A DNA stretch of 64,000 nucleotides from Pontibacterium granulatum. Its GTDB lineage: Bacteria; Pseudomonadota; Gammaproteobacteria; Pseudomonadales; Balneatricaceae. The notes under the pieces are model-generated. The model worked only from the letters and a program-made list of their open reading frames with translations. It ran no database searches and was not told where the DNA came from. The stretch is taken from assembly GCF_029961155.1 (NCBI RefSeq), contig NZ_JASBRH010000002.1, forward strand, positions 124,001 through 188,000, read 5' to 3'. A program made the position numbers and the translations under genes. Shown here in pieces: positions 37,858 through 45,592 of the stretch. Position 1 is the stretch's first letter, and the number at the start of each line of letters is the position of its first letter.

Positions 37858-38766
37858 GTGACGCGCGCGATGGAGTGTAACGGCGAGCTGAAAGAAGATC
37901 TGCATCTCGATCTGAGCAAGTACAGCTTCTGGCGTGCACTCCGGCCCTTCTCCTTTACCGTGGCGCTGGTGATCTGCCTGACGGGCATCACCAGCGCAGC
38001 GGTATCAACATCCTTCGATCCCCTCTCCGCCATACTGGTTCTCACCGGTGGTCTGCTTCTGCAGGCGGGGGTTAACCTGATCAATGACTACGCCGACCGG
38101 CAGCAGTTAAGGCAGGAGTCCGGCAATGCCGCTCATCTGCTGGCGCTAAACCGGGTTGAACAGAACTTCCGTGTCGGCATGGGCTGCTTTCTGCTGGCAT
38201 CCGCGATCGCTTTTTATCTGGTGAGCCAGGTCGGCACCGGTCTGCTCTGGTTGGCATTGATCGGCCTTATAGGTGCGCTCGGCTATACGTTGGAACCGAT
38301 CAACTACAAACGTCGGGGCCTCGGTGTCGTGCTGGTGTTCTGGTTTATGGGCGTGCTGATGGTGGCGGGCAGCTACTTTGCGGTGAGCGGTGAACTGACG
38401 GCACAGGTATTGTGTCAGTCGTTGCCGGTCAGCCTGCTGACGGCCCTGTTGCTGCTCTCCAATGAACTGCGCGATTACGAAGCAGACCAGCGCGACGGGA
38501 TTGACACCCTGAGCGTGCGGATCGGTTTTGCACCTGCCGTAACACTCTATATAGCGGCCGTGCTTCTGACCTACCTGAGTGCAGTGCTGCTGTGGGCAAA
38601 CGGTGCACTGCAATCTTTCTGGCCGCTGTTGCCTAGTCTGCTTTGCCTGCCCGCGCCCTACCGCTTGTTGCGGGTGGAAGCGGTGCAGCGTAAACCGCTG
38701 ACGCCACTCACCGGGCGGCTGTTTCTGGTATTTGGACTCGGCTACTGCCTGGCCCTGGCGATCTGA
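37858..38766 (+). CDS. UbiA-family prenyltransferase
   Basis: Integral-membrane prenyltransferase of about 300 residues with some eight or nine helices. The first Asp-rich motif is NLINDYADRQQ and the second is ELRDYEADQRDGIDTLSVRIG; both bind prenyl diphosphate through magnesium. The spacing and the NDYxD form are closer to MenA (1,4-dihydroxy-2-naphthoate prenyltransferase) than to UbiA or COQ2. No other menaquinone genes are nearby, so the acceptor is unknown. The start is a GTG at 37858 four bases after trhP or an ATG at 37870; neither has a strong ribosome site. Confidence 0.85.
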   Translation: MTRAMECNGELKEDLHLDLSKYSFWRALRPFSFTVALVICLTGITSAAVSTSFDPLSAILVLTGGLLLQAGVNLINDYADRQQLRQESGNAAHLLALNRVEQNFRVGMGCFLLASAIAFYLVSQVGTGLLWLALIGLIGALGYTLEPINYKRRGLGVVLVFWFMGVLMVAGSYFAVSGELTAQVLCQSLPVSLLTALLLLSNELRDYEADQRDGIDTLSVRIGFAPAVTLYIAAVLLTYLSAVLLWANGALQSFWPLLPSLLCLPAPYRLLRVEAVQRKPLTPLTGRLFLVFGLGYCLALAI

Positions 38767-38984
38767 TATCCATAGGTTTCCGCGCTGCCACAATTAAGAC
38801 TAACGCCGAGCACCGAAAGCGGGGTGAATTGGTGTATAATCGCGCCACTACTAAAAACGGCCCTATGGTAGTTGTCTGAAAACGAAGCAAGTTTGGCTGA
38901 TTTCAGCGTACTTACCGTGTGCCTCGTCTTCGACGGGAGCAAGCCGTTACCTTAATGACAAAGAGCCTATTGGAGTGTCGCCGA

Positions 38985-40493
38985 ATGAGTGTTATTCGCC
39001 AAGACGACTTGATCAGCAGTGTTGCTGATGCCTTGCAGTTTATCTCCTACTACCACCCGATCGACTTCGTTCAGGGCGTACACGAAGCGTATCAGAAAGA
39101 GCAGAACCCAGCGGCGAAAGACGCGATGGCTCAGATTCTGATCAACTCCCGTATGTGTGCCGAAGGTCACCGTCCAATCTGTCAGGATACCGGTATCGTA
39201 ACCGTGTTCGTGAAAGTGGGCATGAACGTGACCTGGGATGCGACCATGAGCGTAACTGACATGGTGAACGAAGGCGTTCGTCGTGCGTACACTCACCCGG
39301 ACAACGTACTGCGTGCGTCCGTACTGGCTGATCCTGCTGGTGCGCGTAAAAACACCAAGGACAATACTCCAGCGGTTATCCACTACGAAATCGTAGAGGG
39401 TGACGAAGTGGAGGTTCATGTTGCAGCGAAAGGTGGCGGCTCCGAGAACAAATCCAAGATGGTTATGCTGAACCCATCCGACAGCATCGTTGAGTGGGTT
39501 AAGAAAACTGTACCAACCATGGGTGCTGGCTGGTGTCCGCCGGGCATGCTGGGTATAGGTATCGGTGGTACTGCAGAGAAAGCGGCAGTACTGGCGAAAG
39601 AATCCCTGATGGATCCGATCGACATTCACGAACTGCGTGAGCGTGGTCCTCAGAACCGCATCGAAGAGCTGCGGCTGGAGATCATGGATGCAGTGAACGC
39701 ACTGGGTATCGGTGCACAGGGTCTGGGCGGCCTGACCACTGTTCTGGACGTTAAGATCAAGGACTACCCAACGCACGCGGCGTCCCTGCCGGTATGCATG
39801 ATCCCTAACTGTGCGGCGACTCGTCACACCCACTTCACCCTGAAAGGTGACGGTCCAGCAGTCCTGACGCCACCGAGCCTGGAAGACTGGCCGGAAGTGA
39901 CCTTCGAGGTGGGTTCGAACACCCGTCGTGTAAACCTGGATGAGATCACCCCGGAAGCCGTTAAAGAGTGGAAAGTAGGCGAAACCGTTCTGCTGAACGG
40001 TAAGATGCTGACCGGTCGTGACGCAGCTCACAAAAAGATGGTTGAGATGCTGAACAACGGTGAAGAGCTGCCGGTAGACCTGAAAGGTCGTTTCATCTAC
40101 TACGTAGGCCCGGTTGATCCGGTACGTGATGAAGTTGTCGGCCCTGCAGGCCCAACTACGTCTACCCGTATGGATAAGTTCACCCGTCAGGTTATCGAAA
40201 GCACTGGCCTGCTGGGCATGATCGGTAAGTCTGAGCGTGGTCCGGTGGCGATTGAAGCGATCAAGGACAACGGCGCAGTTTACCTGATGGCTGTAGGTGG
40301 CGCGGCATACCTGGTATCCAAGGCGATCACCAACGCCGAAGTTCTGGCATTCCCAGAGCTGGGCATGGAAGCGATCTACGAGTTTGAAGTGAAAGACATG
40401 CCGGTAACCGTTGCGGTAGACGTAAACGGTGAGTCTGTTCACAACACTGGCCCTGCCAAGTGGAAACAGATCATCGCCGAGCAGGTGGGTTAA
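38985..40493 (+). CDS. fumA: Fumarate hydratase, class I (Fe-S, oxygen-sensitive type)
   Basis: This enzyme interconverts fumarate and L-malate in the TCA cycle using a [4Fe-4S] cluster. The 502-residue protein has the N-terminal domain with the SRMCAEGHRPICQDTG cluster-ligand region, further Cys ligands in GSENKSKM...GAGWCPPGMLGIGIGG and MIPNCAATRHTHF, and the C-terminal domain with YYVGPVDPVRDEVVGPAGPTTSTRMD. The ATG at 38985 has TTGGAG upstream; the frame runs back to 38919 without family sequence. A TATAAT hexamer at 38835 may be its promoter. Codon bias is strong, suggesting high expression. Confidence 0.95.
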   Translation: MSVIRQDDLISSVADALQFISYYHPIDFVQGVHEAYQKEQNPAAKDAMAQILINSRMCAEGHRPICQDTGIVTVFVKVGMNVTWDATMSVTDMVNEGVRRAYTHPDNVLRASVLADPAGARKNTKDNTPAVIHYEIVEGDEVEVHVAAKGGGSENKSKMVMLNPSDSIVEWVKKTVPTMGAGWCPPGMLGIGIGGTAEKAAVLAKESLMDPIDIHELRERGPQNRIEELRLEIMDAVNALGIGAQGLGGLTTVLDVKIKDYPTHAASLPVCMIPNCAATRHTHFTLKGDGPAVLTPPSLEDWPEVTFEVGSNTRRVNLDEITPEAVKEWKVGETVLLNGKMLTGRDAAHKKMVEMLNNGEELPVDLKGRFIYYVGPVDPVRDEVVGPAGPTTSTRMDKFTRQVIESTGLLGMIGKSERGPVAIEAIKDNGAVYLMAVGGAAYLVSKAITNAEVLAFPELGMEAIYEFEVKDMPVTVAVDVNGESVHNTGPAKWKQIIAEQVG

Positions 40494-40525
40494 ACAGCGT
40501 TCCAGAAAGCAATATGCTTTAACGA

Positions 40526-40562
40526 GAATCCGGTGTCCGCAGGGGCACCGGATTTTTTTTTG
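40526..40562 (+). terminator. Intrinsic terminator of fumarase
   Basis: AATCCGGTG/CACCGGATT stem with a 10-base loop is followed by nine or more Ts. Confidence 0.92.
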
Positions 40563-40620
40563 CCCATGCATCTGCTCACGCGTGATATGTGGGGTATTTG
40601 GGCATTACGGTGTCGTGTGT

Positions 40621-40637
40621 TGCACAGGGATGGTGCC
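40621..40637 (+). promoter_or_regulatory. NtrC-like enhancer site
   Basis: TGCACAGGGATGGTGCC closely resembles the NtrC dyad TGCACYANNNNGGTGCA. It lies about 80 bases upstream of the sigma-54 promoter, a usual enhancer distance. Confidence 0.65.
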
Positions 40638-40657
40638 AAGGTGTCTGAAAGACAGAT

Positions 40658-40694
40658 AATCATTTGTTGTTTTTGTTAATAAAAACAAATGATT
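40658..40694. repeat. AT-rich 10-bp inverted repeat
   Basis: AATCATTTGT and ACAAATGATT are perfect inverted copies with a 17-base AT-rich spacer between the NtrC-like site and the sigma-54 promoter. It could be a regulator or IHF-type bending region. Confidence 0.4.
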
Positions 40695-40701
40695 AGGTTT
40701 T

Positions 40702-40718
40702 TTGGCATGTCGTGTGCT
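40702..40718 (+). promoter_or_regulatory. Sigma-54 promoter of the FNT-kinase operon
   Basis: TTGGCATGTCGTGTGCT has the invariant GG (40704-40705) and GC (40716-40717) with exactly 10 bases between, matching the RpoN -24/-12 consensus. Transcription would start near 40729. Confidence 0.75.
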
Positions 40719-40735
40719 TTTTGTATTGTACAACA

Positions 40736-40843
40736 CTGCCAACGGCGGCAGCCTAACCTGAAAATCGGACTGGACCTTTCTTGGGTCAGAGCAACGGCGC
40801 TCAATCTTCATTGCATCGGCGATGGGGGTTGGGCGTTTTTTTT
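40736..40843 (+). ncRNA. ANTAR-type dual-hexaloop antitermination leader with terminator
   Basis: Hairpin 1 (40736-40751) is CTGCC-AACGGC-GGCAG. Hairpin 2 (40789-40802) is GAGC-AACGGC-GCTC. Both present the same six-base loop with A at position 1 and G at position 4, the signature recognised by ANTAR-domain regulators such as NasR, NasT and EutV. The 3' arm of hairpin 2 overlaps the 5' arm of a terminator (CGCTCAA/TTGGGCG, 40798-40835, followed by eight Ts). Binding of the regulator to hairpin 2 would therefore block termination. The 37-base linker between the hairpins is rather long. Confidence 0.7.
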
Positions 40844-40903
40844 GGGGGGGAAAGCGGTACGCAGGGCGGTAACAACTTTCAAACATCTCATGAGGTACAC
40901 ACT

Positions 40904-41722
40904 ATGGCTTATTTGATGCCCACTGAATTTGTCACCAAAATGGTGGACGCAGGTGAAGCGAAAATCTACATGTCTACACGCGATACGCTGGTGCGCGCCT
41001 ATATGGCCGGTGCAATTCTTGCGCTGGCGGCCGTATTCGCGGTCACGGTTGCGGTGAAAACCGGTGTATTCCTGATCGGCGCCATCCTGTTTCCGGTCGG
41101 CTTCTGTATGCTGTACTTGATGGGTTTCGACCTGCTGACCGGTGTGTTCATGCTCACGCCGCTGGCCTGGCTTGATAAGCGCCCCGGGGTGACGCCAGGT
41201 CAGATCCTGCGTAACTGGGGCCTTGTATTTGTGGGGAACTTCCTCGGCGCGTTTACCGTTGCGGTGATGATGTCCTACATCTTCACCATGGGGTACAACA
41301 CCGATGGCGGAGCGATCGCCGAGAAAGTGGCCAAGATTGGGGAAGCGCGTACGGTCGGTTACTCCGCGTATGGCGCAGACGGCTGGATGACAATCTTTAT
41401 CCGCGGCATGCTGTGTAACTGGATGGTGTCCCTGGGGGTTGTGGGTGCGATGATCTCTACTCACGTGTCCGGCAAAGTGCTGGCAATGTGGATGCCGATC
41501 ATGCTGTTCTTCTTCATGGGTTTTGAGCATTCTGTTGTGAACATGTTCCTGTTCCCGTTCTCCATGATCATGGGGGGGAACTTCTCTGTCGCGGACTACC
41601 TGATCTGGAACGAAATCCCGACTGCACTGGGCAACCTGGTCGGTGGTCTGGCATTTACTGGTTTGACCCTGTACAGCACCCACGTAAAAACTGCCAAGAA
41701 ACGTGTGCTGGTTCATAGCTAA
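40904..41722 (+). CDS. Formate/nitrite transporter (FNT) family channel, probable nitrite transporter
   Basis: Six-helix channel of the FNT family (FocA/NirC), 272 residues. The family's central features are present: the second-helix region LFPVGFCMLYLMGFDLLTGVFMLTP, the Omega-loop after it, NWGLVFVGNFLGA, and FMGFEHSVVNMFLFPF, which carries the pore His. Upstream nitrogen-control elements and the downstream PP2C/kinase gene favour nitrite (or nitrate assimilation) over formate. The ATG at 40904 has TGAGG upstream; the open frame back to 40781 covers the RNA leader and is not coding. Confidence 0.92.
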   Translation: MAYLMPTEFVTKMVDAGEAKIYMSTRDTLVRAYMAGAILALAAVFAVTVAVKTGVFLIGAILFPVGFCMLYLMGFDLLTGVFMLTPLAWLDKRPGVTPGQILRNWGLVFVGNFLGAFTVAVMMSYIFTMGYNTDGGAIAEKVAKIGEARTVGYSAYGADGWMTIFIRGMLCNWMVSLGVVGAMISTHVSGKVLAMWMPIMLFFFMGFEHSVVNMFLFPFSMIMGGNFSVADYLIWNEIPTALGNLVGGLAFTGLTLYSTHVKTAKKRVLVHS

Positions 41723-41780
41723 TCCTCTGACAAAGGACCCCGTGCGCTGCGGCTGCGCACGGGGTTTTCAGGTTTAAGCT

Positions 41781-43499
41781 ATGCGATCCTCCCTGAAGCT
41801 CTCTATCGGGCAATACTCCGACAAGGGGTGTAAGCCAACGAATCAGGACTTTCACGGTGCACTGGTGCCAAAAGAGCCGCAGCTCAGCATGAAGGGAGCG
41901 GCAGTGGTACTGGCTGATGGTATTAGCAGCAGCGATGTCAGTCAGGTTGCCAGTGAAACAGCGGTGAAAGGGTTTCTGCTGGATTATTTTTGTACCTCCG
42001 ACGCCTGGAGCGTACAGCACTCCGTCGAGCGCGTGCTGCATGCGACCAACTCCTGGTTGCTCAGTCAGACGCAGAAATCCCAGTATCGTTTCGATACAGA
42101 CCGCGGTTACGTCTGTACCTTCAGTGGCATCGTCTTCAAAGCAGCCGTCGCGCACCTTTTTCATGTAGGCGATAGCCGTATCTACCGGCTGCACAGCAAC
42201 GCCCTGGAGCAGCTTACCAATGATCATCGCCTGTATGTTTCCCAAGAGGAGAGCTACCTCAGCAGGGCGATGGGGATGACCCCCGAACTGGGGCTGGATT
42301 ACCGCGCTGTACCGGTGAAAGCGGGGGATCTCTTCCTGCTGGCAACGGACGGCGTATATGAATATCTTGATGCGGTGCAGGTGCTGAATGCACTGGAGCA
42401 ACATGAGGGGCTGGACGATGCCGCGCGTGTTCTGGTTGAGCAGGCGCTGGCAAAGGGCAGTGATGACAACCTGACATTGCAGTTGGTGCGTGTCGACCAG
42501 TTGCCTTCAGCCAACGTACCGGGCTTGCAACAACAGATTGAAGAGCTACCGTTTGCGCCTGAACTGGATGCGCGCATGCAGTTTGACGGGTATGAGATTC
42601 TGCGGGAGCTACACAGAACCAGTCGCAGCCATGTGTTTCTGGCACAGGATCTCGAGACGGATGAGCGGGTGGTGATCAAACTCCCATCTGTCGATCTGCG
42701 CGGGGATACGGAATACCTCGAACGTTTCCTGCTGGAGGAGTGGGTCGCACGGCGTATCAATAGCGCCCATGTGCTGAAAGCGCCGACACAGGTACGCCCG
42801 CGTAACTATATCTACACCGTTGCCGAGTATATCGAGGGGCAAACGCTGAAACAGTGGCTGGTGGATAACGCCAACCCGTCGCTGGAGACGGTGCGTGGCA
42901 TCATCGAACAGGTTGCAAAGGGGCTGCAAGGGTTTCACCGCAAGGAGATGCTGCACCAGGATCTGAAACCGGACAACATTATGATCGACAGCAACGGGAC
43001 CGTGAAGATCATTGATTTTGGCTCGACGCAGGTAGCCGGGTTGGATGAGATCATGCGCACCGAAGAGGTCGGCGGGATTTTGGGCACCGCGCTTTATACC
43101 GCACCGGAGTATTTTTTGGGTGAGTTGGGCAGTGTGCGTTCCGATCAGTTTTCGCTTGGCGTACTGACATACTACATGCTGAGCGGGCGCTTCCCCTACA
43201 GCACGGCCGTCGCGAAGGCCAAAACGCCCGCGGCGCAGCGGCGACTCAGTTATGAAAGCGTGCGCGATGACCACAGCGAAATTCCAGCCTGGGTGGATGA
43301 GGCGCTGAAAAAGGCGGTGCATCTGAACCCGTACAAGCGCTATGACGAGATTTCTGAGTTTATCTACGCCTTACGCCAGCCAAGCCAGGCGTTTCTGAGT
43401 CGCACCCGCCCGCCGCTGATGGAGCGAAACCCCGTTGCATTCTGGCAGGGCGTCTCGTTGGTGCTGGCGATCATCATTGTGATGTTGCTTGAGCGCTAG
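41781..43499 (+). CDS. PP2C phosphatase / Ser-Thr protein kinase fusion with C-terminal membrane helix
   Basis: Bifunctional signalling protein of 572 residues. Residues about 5-235 form a PP2C phosphatase (VVLADGISSSDVSQVASE, LFHVGDSRIYRL, FLLATDGVYEYL, SDDNLTLQLV). Residues about 270-540 form a Hanks-type kinase with Lys300 (VVIKLPS), the catalytic Asp394 in HQDLKPDN and Asp412 in the DFG motif. The glycine-rich loop is atypical (ELHRTSRSHVFLA, no glycines) and HRD is HQD. A membrane helix closes the protein (about 550-569). Such fusions lie beside nitrate-assimilation genes in pseudomonads (PA1782). It is 58 bases after the FNT gene. Confidence 0.92.
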   Translation: MRSSLKLSIGQYSDKGCKPTNQDFHGALVPKEPQLSMKGAAVVLADGISSSDVSQVASETAVKGFLLDYFCTSDAWSVQHSVERVLHATNSWLLSQTQKSQYRFDTDRGYVCTFSGIVFKAAVAHLFHVGDSRIYRLHSNALEQLTNDHRLYVSQEESYLSRAMGMTPELGLDYRAVPVKAGDLFLLATDGVYEYLDAVQVLNALEQHEGLDDAARVLVEQALAKGSDDNLTLQLVRVDQLPSANVPGLQQQIEELPFAPELDARMQFDGYEILRELHRTSRSHVFLAQDLETDERVVIKLPSVDLRGDTEYLERFLLEEWVARRINSAHVLKAPTQVRPRNYIYTVAEYIEGQTLKQWLVDNANPSLETVRGIIEQVAKGLQGFHRKEMLHQDLKPDNIMIDSNGTVKIIDFGSTQVAGLDEIMRTEEVGGILGTALYTAPEYFLGELGSVRSDQFSLGVLTYYMLSGRFPYSTAVAKAKTPAAQRRLSYESVRDDHSEIPAWVDEALKKAVHLNPYKRYDEISEFIYALRQPSQAFLSRTRPPLMERNPVAFWQGVSLVLAIIIVMLLER

Positions 43500-43616
43500 A
43501 AAACCGATTTTTCTCTCCCCGAGACGCTTTCGTGGTGCCCCCATTGTCTGGTCGCTTGTTAGCTTAATGGGCGATGTGGGAGCACGCGTCTGGACGCTGA
43601 AATCTCCGGAGTTTCG

Positions 43617-44372
43617 TTATTGCTTCAGCCACAAACTAATGCTGATGGCGATACAGACGCCTACGGTCATCAGGCGTATAAAACCTACCCCTTGGCGGAG
43701 TGCAGTTGCGGCGCCCAAGCGTGCGCCAACAAACTGGCCGACAGCCATGCTCAGGCCAATGCTCCACATGATTTTGCCTGACAATACGAAGACTGCTAGT
43801 GAAAGGATGTTTGTTGTGAAGTTCATCAGCTTAGTGTGAGCCGTAGCCTGCAGCATATTCATACCTCTGAGCTGGCAGTAGCCAAGGGTAAAAAAGGTAC
43901 CGGTGCCGGGGCCGAAGAAACCATCGTAAAACCCTATACCGGGGATCAAGCTGGCGTTAAACGACTTCTCACTGAGTTTTGCTTTTGATTCGCGGTAACC
44001 CGCCTTATGCGCGATGAGCAAATAGAGTGCGATTGCGATGAGGGCGAAGGGCATCACTTTCAGCAGCCAGTCTGTGGAAAACCACTGGATCGCCACGGCT
44101 CCGGATGCCGCTCCTGCAGCCGCGGCCATAAGTGCCCAGCCCTGATTGGAAGGGATCACCATTTTGCGGCGCACGAAGTACAGCGTTGCGGAGAAACTGC
44201 CGAAACTGCCTTGAAGTTTATTGGTGGCCAGCGCCTCAACCGGGGGAATACCCGAAAATATAAGTGCAGGAATGGTGATTAAACCACCGCCTCCGGCTAC
44301 GGCATCGATAAACCCAGCGGCAGTTGCAGCCAGAGTCAGCAGAGCAATCAGCTCGAAAGAAAGTTCAGGCAT
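43617..44372 (-). CDS. TauE/SafE family sulfite-exporter-like permease
   Basis: Membrane protein of 251 residues with about eight helices in two repeats. Family blocks are the start LTLAATAAGFIDAVAGGGGLITIPALI, TNKLQGSFGSFSATLYFVRRK, and the second repeat GFYDGFFGPGTGTFFTLGY. TauE/SafE proteins are proposed to export sulfite, sulfoacetate or related organic anions. No sulfur genes adjoin it, so the substrate is unknown. It is convergent with the kinase gene, with 117 bases between and no clear terminator. Confidence 0.92.
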   Translation of the reverse strand: MPELSFELIALLTLAATAAGFIDAVAGGGGLITIPALIFSGIPPVEALATNKLQGSFGSFSATLYFVRRKMVIPSNQGWALMAAAAGAASGAVAIQWFSTDWLLKVMPFALIAIALYLLIAHKAGYRESKAKLSEKSFNASLIPGIGFYDGFFGPGTGTFFTLGYCQLRGMNMLQATAHTKLMNFTTNILSLAVFVLSGKIMWSIGLSMAVGQFVGARLGAATALRQGVGFIRLMTVGVCIAISISLWLKQ

Positions 44373-44507
44373 GGAGTATGTCTAGAGTGGATTAGGGCGC
44401 AGAGTATGTATGAGACGGCCTTGTCCACCAAGGAAATTTTTCTATTGCGCAGGAAAAGCGTAGAGGAGGGAAGGCGGCGCCCGAGTGGCAGACGCCGTCA
44501 TCTGCAA

Positions 44508-45302
44508 CTATTTCAGTACAACGATTGGTGTCAGACCGTTGCGCTCGGCATATTCCGCCAGCTTGCCGTTTTCCTTCATCGCTGCAACAAAGCGGTTCAC
44601 CTCAGCCAGCCATACCTTGTCACCTTTGGGTACGGCATAGGCGTAAGGCGTCGGCGCCAGCGGGTTTTCCGGAATAAGCAGGCGCGCCCAGCGGGTTAAT
44701 TCAGCCATCCGCTTGCCATACGGAAAGTCAGTCATGAACACGTCGGCACGGCCGCTTTGTACTTCCTGTTCGCGCGCCTTAAAGCTGTCTACCACGCTTA
44801 GCTCTGCCTGCTTCAGGTAGTCACGCATCACCGGTTCCATGTAGGTGCCTTTCTGAACGACTACAACGTTGCCTGTTTGGTCGATCTCATCCCAGCTTTT
44901 AATGTCGCCGGACTTCATGGAGATTGCGTAGATACCGCTGGCCAGGTGTGGTTCAGAGAAGTCCATGTGCGGTTTGCGGCTCTCACGCACCCCCACGCCG
45001 TGCATGGCGATATCGCAGGCATCGTTTTTCATATTTTTCACCAGCGTACCAAAGGAGCTCTCCACATAGGTCAGTTTGACATCCAGCCAGTTGGCGAGGG
45101 CATTTGCCATATCAATATCGATACCCTCAAGCTGGTTGGTACGAGGGTTGCGATAGGTGATGGTGAAGTAGTCGGGCCAGATACAAACTTTCAGTTCACC
45201 GCGAGCTTTGATCTGGTCGAGGCGAGAATCCGCGTATGCCGCAGGCATTAGCATGCTTAAGCCGAGAAAAAGAAAGGACAATCGTTGTACTGCGCGTTTC
45301 AT
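44508..45302 (-). CDS. Periplasmic amino-acid-type substrate-binding protein (family 3)
   Basis: Solute-binding protein of 264 residues. A signal peptide ends near residue 24 (MLMPAAYA), then RLDQIKARGELKVCIWPDYFTITYRNPRTNQLEGIDIDMANALA, the classical family-3 start. The second lobe contains VVVVQKGTYMEPVMRDYL and FMTDFPYGKRMAELT. No permease or ATPase is adjacent, so it is an orphan component; it might instead serve a cyclohexadienyl dehydratase-like or sensing role, as some family members do. Confidence 0.9.
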   Translation of the reverse strand: MKRAVQRLSFLFLGLSMLMPAAYADSRLDQIKARGELKVCIWPDYFTITYRNPRTNQLEGIDIDMANALANWLDVKLTYVESSFGTLVKNMKNDACDIAMHGVGVRESRKPHMDFSEPHLASGIYAISMKSGDIKSWDEIDQTGNVVVVQKGTYMEPVMRDYLKQAELSVVDSFKAREQEVQSGRADVFMTDFPYGKRMAELTRWARLLIPENPLAPTPYAYAVPKGDKVWLAEVNRFVAAMKENGKLAEYAERNGLTPIVVLK

Positions 45303-45592
45303 GGTGTGTTTCCTGACTCAACGAAAGGGAGTAGTCGCTATAAATATCACGAACTTTCTACCATGGGCTACTTTGTGACGGCGTTGTATCTGTTATATTT
45401 TGCCTTCTATTGAGTTGGGCCAATAGTTTTTGCAGTTCTGTTTTTTGCAGTCCAGCTCTGTATCTGTAACAGTTTTTGTTCTGCGGAATGGGATGCGCCT
45501 GAATAATCGTTCAGTATAATCAGGCGGGTTGGCATGGGTTTTTCCGGGAAACGCATGGGCCGGCGTGGTTTATCTGTTGAGTTGTATTGATA
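45303..45592. other. Divergent intergenic region
   Basis: The 290 bases separate the orphan binding protein from the large GGDEF-EAL gene. A TATAAT hexamer at 45525-45530 lies in the 3' part of a CGCCTGA/TCAGGCG inverted repeat (45496-45536), a possible regulated promoter for the GGDEF-EAL gene. No coding sequence or RNA was recognised. Confidence 0.35.

Larger units (their letters stand above)
40494..40903 (+). other. 410-base regulatory region upstream of the FNT transporter
   Basis: After the fumarase terminator this region holds, in order, an NtrC-like site, a 10-bp inverted repeat, a sigma-54 promoter, two AACGGC-loop hairpins and an overlapping terminator. Each is listed separately. 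It contains no credible coding sequence. Confidence 0.7.

Noticed and set aside
36453-38084. 543-codon frame antisense to trhP
   Set aside because: It is a shadow of a conserved gene with strong codon bias.
38967-40571. 534-codon open frame antisense to fumarase
   Set aside because: It mirrors the strongly biased codons of the fumarase gene, has no ribosome site and translates to a His/Arg/Thr-rich sequence unlike any family.
40781-40903. N-terminal extension of the FNT protein
   Set aside because: The open frame covers the second hairpin and terminator of the leader; the family start matches the ATG at 40904.
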